Positions 25,431-36,259 are shown, numbered from the stretch's first letter. The stretch: DNA of 64,000 nt from Hevea brasiliensis (GCF_030052815.1 NC_079495.1:33079967-33143966); one strand, 5' to 3'. A program made the numbers and translations. The notes: generated by a model not told the origin, from the letters alone.

Positions 25431-26145
25431 CAATAATTTTGTATGCTATCGCAGGTGAAAGAAAATATAGAGCAGCTAAGTGAGATTACTTAAAGACACC
25501 GTGAGACTATCTTCTGGTATATCATAGGTATACCCTTGTACATTAGATTTTTTATGTAATTATGTAATTATATGTATGTAATTCCATTCGAGCAGTTGTA
25601 TCAACACTTTTGTAATATTTTTTTTGAAATGGAATCAAATATAAATTATTGTAATATTATCTTGAGATTTTATGTATTTATAAAGTTTTGTACTACTAAA
25701 TTTGTAATACTCCCATGAATGTAAATATTAATTTTATTACCTTAATGAGATGTTTCAATGTTTGATTTAATTCAAACTGTGTATTGAGTTGCTTGTGCTG
25801 ATTTGTGAAATGAAATCGAATAATGGAGTTAGGATTTAAATGTATATTGGAAGTGTTTTTCACGGGGTCTTTAAAGAACTATTTTCTCAAAATACAGACA
25901 GCACTCTGCCGAAATTTTTGTAAAAATTACGGAGATTTTAAATATCTAAAAATTTGATTTATGTTTGGACTTCAAATAAAGGTTTTTAATATCTAAAAAA
26001 AATTACCCACTAATTTAAAAATGAACGAAAATTATTTTAAAATCCCTTGTAGTATATTTAATGGGTTATTGGTAGGTGAAGTTCGGTAGTTCATTAGGTG
26101 TACTACGGAATCATGTTATGCCTTACGGAGGGGTAAGGTGTGACA

Positions 26146-27261
26146 CTATCCATAGGGAAGCAATAAAAAAATCTACAGCTGAGGGTTGCTCACTTCCTTA
26201 TACATATTTCAACAAAAATAAATTCCTCTCAAAGTTCTAAGGTTCATTATCAAGGACATTTAGCATATCTCTTTTACTTTGAAATTGAAACAAGAAAATA
26301 TCCTTCCCCCACTCCCTTGCCTAAACTCCATTATCGGCTTTCCAAACCGTTAGCATTGTATATATATAGGTCTAAAGGCAACCCAAGAAAGCGAGGGGGG
26401 GGGCGTTGGAATTAGGTTTCAAAAACTTTTCACAACAATACACAATGTCTCTTAAAATAGTTTTTACAGCATTCAACAAACTCAACAATCATAATAAATG
26501 GTAAATGACTACCATAATCAATTTCATAGTAAATGAAAAGATAAAGCAATTAATTCAAGCAATCAATCTGGTGCTATATTACAAGAAGTAGGATTAAAGA
26601 AGATTGCAAATGAGGATTTATAGAGGTTCAACACTTTTCCCACTTACTTCCTTTCCTTAAGGTTCCTTCCTTGAGACTCTCCATAAATCTATAATTTATC
26701 TTCTTCAAGGTGAAGATAAACCCTTTGCACCTTTAATCTTAAGGAATTTGCACATTCCTAGCAATTTCCCTATTGGTTTCTCGACCTTCCAATAGTCAAA
26801 CCCTAACCATAATATTTGACTTTTAAAAAATTAAAAACCCCTCTTATAATGATATCTCTCCCCAAATCTTTAGCCACACTACAAGAATTCTCAACTCAAT
26901 TATTTGGCTTAAGAGAGATAAAAGAGAAAGGGAAGGTTAAAACATAATAGAAGAGTAAAGGAAGGTTAAAATGTAATAAATAGTTGACTCAAAGTGTTAG
27001 AAGTGTGTTTCAAACCTTAAAAACACTAATTTATAAACCCCCAACCTTTAGAGAGATAAAAACTAGCCATTGGGAACTTTTTCCTTTTGCATCAGTTGAC
27101 CACAACAATGAACCAGTCGACACAGGCTAAAAAATCAATCAAGTCTAAAACATGGAATGATGTGGTCAACCAAGTCAATGAACTGGTTGACCGCTTCAGT
27201 CCTTCCAACATTAAATTGAATAAAAAATTATTTGAAACAACTTCAAACTAAAAACCAACTA
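26146..27261. other. Unassigned intervening DNA between C and E
   Basis: About 1.1 kb with no convincing frame and no similarity to the LTRs here. It contains a run of nine G at 26395-26403 and a TATATATA stretch near 26358, but no promoter can be argued from that. It is presumably older host sequence or a remnant of another repeat. The last five bases, AACTA (27257-27261), would be the left target duplication of element E. Confidence 0.5.
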
Positions 27262-29952
27262 TGTCACACCTTACCCCTCTATAAGGCATAACATGATCCC
27301 GTAGTATACCTAATGAATTACGGACTCCATCTACCGATAACCCATTAAATACACTACAAAGGATTTTAAAACAACTTTCTTACTTTTTGAAAGTGGTGAG
27401 CTTTTATAGCAGGTATTAAAAACATTTACTTAAAGTTTAAAGACTAGTTAAAATTTTTGTCCATTTTTATTTTTACGTAAATTTTGAAAAAATTTCGGCA
27501 GAGTGCCGTCTATATTTGGGAAAAGCAGTTCTTCAAAAACCTGTAAAAACACTTACAATAATTCATTTTGTAACACCCCTAAGTTCTAGAGTGCGTCATT
27601 GCTCGGTGACCGATCTTTGTCCTGGACAGCTAGGATGCCTAAAACTACACTTCAATATGAGTGAGGAGACATAAAATAATGAAATACAAGAAAAGAAAAT
27701 ACAAGAAAAACAAAGGAAAAATAATAGCAAAGAAATGTGATCAAGTTAAGCGTAGGAAACCTAGCGATGGTGATCAGACTGGAAGTCACGGCGTGGACCG
27801 TTGACTAGCCCTGGACTGCAGGGAACCCTGAAAAATATTTTTAGGACTTAAATAGACCCTTATTGAAGTATAAATATCATTAGAAATATCAAAGAAAAAT
27901 TAAATAATTAGTACAAAGAAAAGTGAGAAATCGAAAAACAGACAAAACCCAGTGTTACTGAAAAATCGGGAATGCAACCCGAACAGGGGCATTATGGTCA
28001 TTTGACATCCCGAATTGTCTTTTGACCTAAATGTCCATTAAAAATAAATAATATTACACTTAGAAAATAAAATGAAAAATTAGTTTAATGGTACTTAAAG
28101 TAAATAGTTAAAATCATGGGTTAATGTGGGATTAAGTGAACAATTAGATTATAAAATGATTAAAATTGTGAGTGGACCACTAATGCATAAATTAAATACA
28201 TAATAGGGCAGCTGTAACTCCACTAAACCAGCAGAAATATTCATCTTCTCCAAAGCATTCAAACTTGCCGAATTGAAGGAAAGGAGAAGAACTCCATGGG
28301 CGTTTGCATGCAAGCTTGATCCATCCTCCATTTTCAACTCCAACCTCTTAGGTTCCTTCATGAAACTTTGTCTACACATCACAAGGAAGATATTGACACC
28401 AAATTTGAGAAGTTTGGTGAAGGTTTAGCAAGTTACAATTAAAGGTAAGTTTACATTTTTGAGAATTCCTTTGTTAAACTTTATGTTCATGTTATGGGTG
28501 TTAGTTTTGTGAAGGAAATTTTAAAGTTTAAATAGTTATTGAGATAGCCATTTTTGGACAGCCATGGAGTCACACATTTAATGATTTATTATGCATATAA
28601 TTGATGAGAAATAATGTTGATCATGGTGATTTAATATCCTAGTGAATTATTTCACATATATATGGTGATTTATGCACTTGGATGGGAATTGGTAAATTGT
28701 AGGGCACTTTGATGTTGAAGGACAGTTTTCAGCAGCTTGGGAACACTTGAGTAAATGTATGTACTCATGGAAGTGTAGGCAGAATATTGACCTAGAAGGA
28801 TTGATGGATATGTATGGAGATTGATATTGTACTGTGTATGTAAGATTTGTAATGGTTAGGTGTGTATGTAATGGTACTTAGAACTTGTAAATGTGAATTA
28901 TATTTGGTGTGTTGAGGGTAATTGTAATCTGCCCAAAGTAATGTTAGTGTAAAGTAGAATATGCTTTTGGTAATGTACCAAAACAGATTGGTAGAGAAGT
29001 AAACAAATTGCAAGGTAAATGTGTGTAATTGATGTGTGTTAAGCAAAGTAACCAAGGGCAGTGTACATTTTAGCCAATAAGTTTAAATGTGTAACCTCAA
29101 TTGGTATGAGACCAATTGGAGGTGGAACTAGGCACAAAATGTGCCAACTTTCATTGAGAAAACATACCAAAATTCTGCTTGCAAGGTGACCTAAGAAAAT
29201 GACCAATTCGGATTAGGTACAATTAGGACCTGAAAAATGACCAATTGGGCAGCAGTGAGTGTTTAGGCCATAACTCACTCAAAACAGGTCCAATTGACCT
29301 GAAATTTTAACCATGAATAGTTAAGACCCATACCTACAAGTCTTATGAAGACACCAAAACCCAGAAATGACCAGAAGCAAGTCAAAAAGCTTGTACAAGT
29401 TCGGGTCCAAAAACTGGCCGAACCAAAGTTGACCAAATTGACCTAAAATTGACCTAATTTGATGCCATTTGACCAGCAATAGTATAATGACCATAACTTG
29501 GTCTACTTAACTCGGATTGACCTGAAATTTTGCCCCGCGTGCAATAAGACATAGATCTACAAGTTTGTAGTTTTGACCGAAACCCGAAAACTGAGGGAAC
29601 TAGGCCGTCCAGCTAGGTCAAACTAGTATCCCGAAATCTAGCAATTTACAATGAAATGCAAGAAAACGCAATATACATAAAATTGAGTTTGGTAACACGT
29701 ACCAACCCTAAAATCCTATCGAATGTGACATATAAAGGACACTAAAACCTAATTTACCTAGAAAACGCATCGAGGGTCGATATATTAGGTAATTAAACAA
29801 ATAAAGGTATTCAGTGAATTGTTTATCGAACATTATCGTTAGAGGCAAATTAATTTAGCACTGAATCACTTCAAATTGTGTTTCTCAGTTAACAAGGACT
29901 CAGCAAAAGGGGCAGAAATACTGAGTCAAGACCAGGAGACAATTATCAGAGG

Positions 29953-30198
29953 TTTGTGCACAACTAGTTTTCAACTGATTTTACTCTGAATAAGATTTCA
30001 TATGATTAATTGTATGTTATTGTTTTAAATTGTGTTTGTGCACAACTAGTTTTCAACTGATTTTACTCTGAATAAGATTTCATATGATTAATTGTATGTT
30101 ATTGTTTTAAATTGTGTTTGTGCACAACTAGTTTTTAACTGATTTTATTTTGAATATTTCATATGATTAAATGACATATTTTTCTTATGTATTATGTT
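29953..30198 (+). repeat. 82-bp tandem repeat in A 5' LTR
   Basis: Units start TTTGTGCACAACTAG at 29953, 30035 and 30117; the first two are nearly identical, the third diverges. The same array is at 37118 in the other LTR. Confidence 0.9.
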
Positions 30199-30687
30199 TA
30201 ACAAGCATTGGATTTAATTCAATGATTATTGAAAATTGTTATAGTATGTATGAATTCAGCTTTGTGAAATGGTATTTCCACAAGTATTAAGCATTGTTAT
30301 GGATTGAACAAATTATGTTTTGGAAAATTGTGATAGAACATGTTTTGAATTGTGAAGGTAATTTTCATGGAAAAATGCAAATTTATGATTTGAATTGTGA
30401 TGAGCATAAAAATTATTGGATATTAGAATTGACTTTGAATCGAATTATATTGTGATTTATGCTCACTAAATAGATTGTAATATTGTTTTATATCTCACTA
30501 TAGATGCTTGACTAGGTTATTACCCGTCTCTCTCATTTGTTGAGAAGACAACGGAGTTAGTTGTGTTTTGATTACCATGGTACGTGCACAGGCTTAGATT
30601 TTCCTCTGATTTGAGGTTAGATCTAAGTTTATTTTATCGTTATGGCCCTTGCGGAAGATTCATTATTGTGATGGTACTGTGCACGAT

Positions 30688-30757
30688 GATTCGACCTCTC
30701 CGACCATAGGGAGTTAGAATTTGATTCGACCTCCCCGACCATAGGGAGTTAGAATCA
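30688..30757 (+). repeat. 35-bp tandem pair in A 5' LTR
   Basis: Two copies of a unit containing GATTCGACCTC and CGACCATAGGGAGTTAG; the same pair is at 37853-37922. Confidence 0.88.
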
Positions 30758-31781
30758 CATCGAATATGGCCCTTTCGGATTAGTCTTGCATAGTTAGTGA
30801 GATAAAGATTGATTTTTGAGATACAACATGGTTTTTGAGATACATAATGATTTTTTAGATACAGAATGGCTTTTGAATGGTAAGAAATTGTGATTTCAAT
30901 TATGGTTTATGTATAATTGATTTTGTTGGAATTACTTAAATGGTTAGTCATGATTTGATAAATTGAATTTTGTGATCAAAGTCATTTATACAAATGATTT
31001 ACATTATTGGCAACGAATGTTTTGAGTTTGAAAATTTGATGAGTATTCAGATTCCCAATTTATTTATCAGAAATTTTGTCAATTTATATTGTACTTTTTT
31101 TTAATTTTTAGTTGTGCACCATCGAGTTCACCACTCAATGATAGCTTTGCATCTTGTCGCAGTAAGAAGAGCATAGAGCGATAAGTAAATTTCCTTGAAG
31201 ATATATTCATATCACCTCGGGTATATCATAGGTATACCCATGTACATAGGTTTTGATGTATACATGTAATAATATGTATGTAAATTATTTGAGCAGTTGT
31301 ATAGAAACTCTTGTAAAATATTTTGGTATGTAATTAAATGTAAACTATTGTAAATGTAAATTTGAGATTTCATTTACTTGAATAGTTTTGTATTATATTT
31401 CTTGTATCTCGATCTTTGAAAAATCACTGGATTTGAGTTGAGAAAAATGTTGTGTTGAGAAATATGTTGGAGTTGAGATTTGCAAATACATATTGAAGTG
31501 TTTTACTGAGTTTTCTCAAGAACTGCTTTATCCAAAATACAGAGGGCACTCACAAAATTTTTACTGAAATTCCAAATAATTCAAATGTGTCAATTCTATC
31601 ACTTGATTCAAAAAGGTTTTAACACTGTAAATAGTGCTCACCATCGTAAAAGAAGTAAGAAAAGTTTTGAAAATCCCTTGTAGTGTATTTAATGGGTTAT
31701 CGATGACGGAGTTGGTAATTCATTAGGTATACTACGGGATCATGTTATGCCTACAGAGGGGTAGGGTGTGACATGTTTTAG

Positions 31782-31792
31782 TGGTATCGAGC
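31782..31792 (+). promoter_or_regulatory. Primer binding site of element A (one base short)
   Basis: TGGTATCGAGC, the initiator tRNA-Met site with one A missing compared with TGGTATCAGAGC in all other elements here. It is either a real deletion or a consensus error; similar CAG-to-CG changes occur nearby. Confidence 0.85.
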
Positions 31793-31957
31793 AATGGTTT
31801 TAAAGTGAATTTTGAATCGTGAATTTGAAATCTTTTTGTCAGAACTACAATCGCTCAAATGTTTGATACATATAGTATATTTACATCATAAACGTGAACT
31901 AATGGAGAGGAATCTCCTTGTGTTGGTTGTACAGGAATAGAAAATTCTGTGAGAAAA

Positions 31958-32653
31958 ATGGAAGAGAAGAATGAGATAATAGAACAGTCTGTAATGGCAG
32001 AAGAACAAGTTGAAGCCCTAGCTCCACAAAATGTCGAAGGCCTGACTGTACCAGTTTTACCGGTACAAATTACTGCACAAATGGCCCAACAAATGGCCAC
32101 TTTGTTTCAACAAATGGCTGATAATCTGTCAGCCCAAGCCCAAGTATGCACTCCAACCCCACAAGGGCAGTGTGAAATGGAAAAGAGGGAGAAACCTATG
32201 GGTCAGAGTTTGAACAGTAATTTGGGGAAGAGAAAAGAATTTGAGGAACCCCGAACTCAGAAATATGATAGAGGCGGATCATCAGGGCAGATACCACTAA
32301 GATCTAGTCGTCGAACAACTAAAAGTTCCTACCCTTCCCGCCAATGTGAAACTTGTGGAAGATATCATGGAGGTATTTGTCGTAAGGCCTCTGGAGCCTG
32401 TTACAATTGTGGAAAACTTGGACACTTTGCTAAAGATTGTGCTAAACCACCTCGATCTGCTCTCCGGAGTTCACAGACCGTTAGTCAAAGTCAAGATAGA
32501 AATAGAGTTGGTATTCCTCACCACTATAACACAGTGAATCAACCCGAATATAGTAGCGCACCAGTCGGAGAGTCCACTATGCGCCAAGTAAAAGGAGCAG
32601 AAACTTCAAATGTAGCTGCTGGTAAGTTCTTAATTTTTGAAAGAAACAATTAG
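31958..32653 (+). CDS. Gag-like protein without capsid domain, element A
   Basis: An open frame of about 230 codons. I prefer the ATG at 31958 (MEEKNEIIEQS), which matches the start in C, over the ATG at 31949. Domains: acidic N-terminus; QMAQQMATLFQQMADNLSAQ helix-like segment (about residues 40-60); Lys/Ser/Arg linker; a first Cys cluster (CETCGRYHGGIC) and a canonical CX2CX4HX4C zinc knuckle (CYNCGKLGHFAKDC, about residues 145-160) for nucleic-acid binding. The roughly 200-residue capsid domain seen in E and F is absent, and the same simplification is in B and C. The frame ends at a stop just where protease should begin. Whether it is expressed is unknown. Confidence 0.75.
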   Translation: MEEKNEIIEQSVMAEEQVEALAPQNVEGLTVPVLPVQITAQMAQQMATLFQQMADNLSAQAQVCTPTPQGQCEMEKREKPMGQSLNSNLGKRKEFEEPRTQKYDRGGSSGQIPLRSSRRTTKSSYPSRQCETCGRYHGGICRKASGACYNCGKLGHFAKDCAKPPRSALRSSQTVSQSQDRNRVGIPHHYNTVNQPEYSSAPVGESTMRQVKGAETSNVAAGKFLIFERNN

Positions 32654-33637
32654 TTATTATTTGATCCCAGCACTACTTACTTATATGTTAGTGTTAGAAT
32701 TCTATGTTTTGTTGCTATTCCTTTACAGGGGAATAAATTTTGATGTATTAGTGACTAGTCCTTTAGGATAATAACTACAATAACAAGTATGGTTGACATT
32801 AATTTTGGAAGAATTGTTAGCTAAAAGTATTTTCTAACATACCGTAAATTATAAAGCTAATTGGCGAGCCTACTTAATGTAAGGCAAGAGGACCTAAAAG
32901 TAAGTTACAGTAATAGAATTACTCTAGATGAGGGCAAAGATGTTACTGTTAGTAATTGTCAAAGGAAATTGTAATCAGAATCGGTTTGGGATATTAGTGG
33001 ATTCGAGAAAGATAAAATGTTAAAAAACCTAGTCCATGAGGTTATAACGTAGTGACTATATAATGTTCTCGATGTTTGTATTGTAAGTCGCATTACAAGA
33101 TCACAATCGGATTATTGTGTAGAGCTACGTGTTTCCTCGTGGTACAATAAGTAAGAATATTTGTAAGTAATCTATAAATTGATACAGTTGCACCCGAATA
33201 GAATACTATTACTAGAAATAAATGTGAAAATTTTAGTCAGAAATTTAAGACTTCAGAACTAGCCTATCAAATGACTACACTTGTAAGGTAGCTAGAGTCA
33301 GTGACTCAGTTATATTAATGTGAATTACCTATACCACAGTAATTGCTATAAGCTTAAAGATATCAGTACGACTTATCATCCTCAAATGGATGACAGTCGA
33401 AATAAGTAATTCAGGTAAATTCGGAAACTCATTGAGTTCCTATAAATAATGAAATGAAATGATAAAAATAACCTGTAAAATGTGATAAGCCCTCAAGAAT
33501 ATATCGAGAACTTGTGTCATTGAATCCGAGAGGAGATGGGACAGATGCATCCCACTAACAGAATTTGTATACATTAATAAGTGTCAAGCTAGCATACGAG
33601 TGGCACCCTATGAAACATTGTAAGGGAACAGATAACT
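32654..33637 (+). pseudogene. Decayed pol of element A
   Basis: Opens with a protease ghost (LLFDPSTTYLYVSVRILC, interrupted by a stop), then AT-rich sequence collinear with C and B. Around 33370-33400 a degraded version of the integrase motif YHPQxDxxS can be read, and around 33525-33625 degraded text for an integrase segment (FEG.W, PLTEF, QASI, APYETL). It stops abruptly at about 33630, where a second, well-preserved integrase begins. So the segment is a decayed pol lying in front of a newer integrase. Confidence 0.7.
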
Positions 33638-34681
33638 ATGGATTTTGTGATGAGATTTCTGAGGACACAGAATAGTCATGATGCAGTATAGGTTATAATT
33701 GACAGACTAACCAAGTCTGCTCACTTTTTGCCAGTTCGGATAGACTATAGCCTAGAAAGATTGGCCAGATTGTACATATATGAGATTGTAAAATTGCATG
33801 GAGTGCCAGTATCAATTGTATTTGACAGGGATCCTAGGTTCACTTCTAGATTCTGGGGTAGTCTTCAGAGAGCCCTAGGAACTAGATTGAACTTCAGCAC
33901 AGCATTCCACCCATAGACAGATGGCCAGTCTGAGAGGGTTATTCAGATATTGGAGAATATGCTATGGGCTTGTGTGATTGAATTTGAAGGTAGTTGGGAT
34001 ACACACTTGCCTTTGATTGAGTTTGCTTATAACAACAGCTACCAATCAAGCATTGGGATGCCTCCATATGAAGCATTGTATGGCAGGAAGTACAGAACTC
34101 CCCTATGTTGGGATGAAATAGGTGAAAGGAAGATGATTGAGCCAGAAATTGTCCAGCAGACAGAGGAAAAGATCAGATTGATCAGAGATAGACTCAAGGC
34201 TGCATCAGACCGTCAGAAGTCCTATGTTGGTTTGAAAAGAAGAGATATTGAGTATGAAGTGGGTGATAAGGTATTCCTCAAAGTTTCTCCTTGGAAGAGG
34301 ATTATGAGATTTGGCAGAAAGGGGAAACTGAGTCCTCGTTTCATCGGACCATATGAAGTTCTGGAAAGAGTGGGTCCTTTGGCATATCGGTTGGCATTAC
34401 CTCCAGAGCTAGCAAGGATACACAGTGTCTTCCATGTGTCCATGTTAAGGAGGTACAGATCTGACCCATCTCATGTACTGTCAGTTGAAGAGATTGAAGT
34501 AAATCCAGACCTCTCATATGAGGAAGAACCCATAAAAATTCTGGCTTATGAGGTGAAGCAGCTGAGAAACAAACAGATACACCTGGTTAAAGTGCTGTGG
34601 AACCATCATTCAGGCCAGGAAGCTACTTGGGAACGTGAAGAGGATATGAGGAGACAGCACCCACAGCTGTTCAGAGACTAA
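33638..34681 (+). pseudogene. Integrase core, C-terminal domain and chromodomain, element A
   Basis: Begins at the core motif TMDFV; the N-terminal zinc domain is missing. One stop lies in DAV*VI (about 33690) and another replaces a Gln in the HP*TDG motif (33914-33916). The catalytic acids are otherwise in place: Asp of MDF, Asp of FDRDPRF and Glu of GQSERV, with 35 positions between the last two. The remaining 243 codons (33950-34681) are open: NNSYQSSIGMPPYEALYG, then GPYEVLERVGPLAYRLALPP, then chromodomain LVKVLWNHHSG/TWEREEDMRRQHPQLF. It would not bind viral DNA ends normally without its zinc domain. It closely resembles B's integrase. Confidence 0.85.
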
Positions 34682-34690
34682 TGCCAGGTA

Positions 34691-34727
34691 AAATTTCGAG
34701 ACGAAATTTATTTAAGGGGGGGAGAAT
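34691..34727 (+). promoter_or_regulatory. Hairpin and polypurine tract of element A
   Basis: AAATTTCG-AGA-CGAAATTT is a perfect 8-bp stem (34691-34709), followed by AAGGGGGGGAGAAT up to the 3' LTR. The same combination occurs in F at 63143, so both parts are conserved. Confidence 0.9.
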
Positions 34728-34902
34728 TGTAACACCCCTAAGTTCGGTAGTGCGTTCTGCTGTTCCGGTGACCAGTGCTGTCCGGACAGCTAGGATGCCT
34801 AGAACTACACTTCAATATGAGTGAGGAGACATAAAATAATGAAATACAAGAAAAGAAAATACAAGAAAAACAAAGAAAAAATAATAGCAAAGAAATGTGA
34901 TC

Positions 34903-34952
34903 AAGTTAAGCGAACCGGGAAACCTAGCGATGGGTGACCGCACCGGGAAGTC
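34903..34952 (+). promoter_or_regulatory. 5S rRNA-like block in A 3' LTR
   Basis: AGTTAAGCG (34904-34912), GATGGGTGACC (34929-34939) and GGGAAGTC (34945-34952) are exact matches to box A and the box C region of plant 5S rRNA as I know them. The first gap is 7 bases shorter than in 5S and the second 1 base longer. It is in sense orientation, 176 bp from the LTR start. In 5S genes these are TFIIIA/pol III promoter parts; function here is inferred only. Confidence 0.65.
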
Positions 34953-36259
34953 ACGGCGTGGACCGTTGACTAGCCCTGGACTGCAGGGAACCCTGGAAAA
35001 TATTTTTAGGACTTAAATAGACCCTTATTGAAGTATAAATATCATTAGAAATATCAAAGAAAAATTAAATAATTAGTACAAAGAAAAGTGAGAAATAGAA
35101 AAACAGACAAAACCCGGTGTTACCGAAAAATCGGGAATGCAACCCGAACAGGGGCATTATGGTCATTTGACATCCCGAATTGTCTTTTGACCTAAATGTC
35201 CATTAAAAATAAATAATATTACACTTAGAAAATAAAATGAAAAATTAGTTTAATGGTACTTAAAGTAAATAGTTAAAATCATGGGTTAATGTGGGATTAA
35301 GTGAACAATTAGATTATAAAATGATTAAAATTGTGAGTGGACCACTAATGCATAAATTAAATACATAATAGGGCAGCTGTAACTCCACTAAACCAGCAGA
35401 AATATTCATCTTCTCCAAAGCATTCAAACTTGCCGAATTGAAGGAAAGGAGAAGAACTCCATGGGCGTTTGCATGCAAGCTTGATCCATCCTCCATTTTC
35501 AACTCCAACCTCTTAGGTTCCTTCATGAAACTTTGTCTACACATCACAAGGAAGATATTGACACCAAATTTGAGAAGTTTGGTGAAGGTTTAGCAAGTTA
35601 CAATTAAAGGTAAGTTTACATTTTTGAGAATTCCTTTGTTAAACTTTATGTTCATGTTATGGGTGTTAGTTTTGTGAAGGAAATTTTAAAGTTTAAATAG
35701 TTATTGAGATAGCCATTTTTGGACAGCCATGGAGTCACGCATTTAATGATTTATTATGCATATAATTGATGAGAAATAATGTTGATCATGGTGATTTAAT
35801 ATCCTAGTGAATTATTTCACATATATATGGTGATTTATGCACTTGGATGGGAATTGGTAAATTGTAGGGCACTTTGATGTTGAAGGACAATTTTCGGCAG
35901 CTTGGGAACACTTGAGTAAATGTATGTACTCATGGAAGTGTAGGCAGAATATTGACCTAGAAGGATTGATGGATATGTATGGAGATTGATATTGTAATGT
36001 GTATGTAAGATTTGTAATGGTTAGGTGTGTATGTAATGGTACTTAGAACTTGTAAATGTGAATTATATTTGGTGTGTTGAGGGTAATTGTAATCTGCCCA
36101 AAGTAATGTTAGTGTAAAGTAGAATATGCTTTTGGTAATGTACCAAAACAGATTGGTAGAGAAGTAAACAAATTGCAAGGTAAATGTGTGTAATTGATGT
36201 GTGTTAAGCAAAGTAACCAAGGGCAGTGTACATTTTAGCCAATAAGTTTAAATGTGTAA

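Larger units (their letters stand above)
16195..26145 (+). mobile_element. Element C: Ty3/gypsy non-autonomous element with decayed pol
   Basis: The order is primer site 16203, gag without a capsid domain, about 2 kb of decayed pol, purine tract 19229-19243 and 3' LTR 19244-26145 (interrupted by solo LTR D). The expected matching 5' LTR is absent: sequence before the primer site is the unrelated DNA at 14798-16194, joined at GTGTGACA. The base after the 3' LTR starts CTATC; no matching left duplication is found, as expected for a rearranged 5' end. It cannot have encoded reverse transcriptase or integrase in its present form. Confidence 0.8.
19244..26145 (+). repeat. 3' LTR of element C, split by solo LTR D
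   Basis: LTR sequence occupies 19244-21067 and 24188-26145, about 3.78 kb without the insertion. It begins TGTAACACCCCAATATTAAG and ends GGGGTAAGGTGTGACA. It carries a 5S-like core (GATGGGTGACT at 19442), R/U5 hairpins at 25414-25430 and the cataactt/aactt modules around 20570-21050. No gene is seen. Confidence 0.85.
27569..31773 (+). repeat. 5' LTR of element A
   Basis: Starts TGTAACACCCCTAAG and ends GTGTGACA. Contains a damaged 5S-like block (27743-27787), the CAATTGG hairpin (29095-29122), GGCACA-AAA-TGTGCC (29131-29145), an 82-bp tandem repeat (29953-30198) and a 35-bp pair (30688-30757). Differences from the 3' LTR cluster at its two ends, at hairpin sites. Its frames of 77 and 87 aa occur in both LTRs and show no domain. 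Confidence 0.92.

Noticed and set aside
26395..26403. G-run as a polypurine tract
   Set aside because: No LTR start follows it and no internal region precedes it.
28792..29055. 87-aa minus-strand frame, repeated at 35957-36220
   Set aside because: It lies in both LTRs of element A and is repeated only because the LTRs are duplicates; no domain and strongly AT-biased composition.
29953..30198. CRISPR-like array
   Set aside because: Direct tandem repeats without unique spacers, in a plant LTR.
31949..31957. Upstream ATG as gag start in A
   Set aside because: C starts at the ATG equivalent to 31958, and the three extra codons are not conserved.
34903..34952. A genuine 5S rRNA gene
   Set aside because: Only about 50 bases around the promoter boxes match; the rest of the 120-nt gene is absent.
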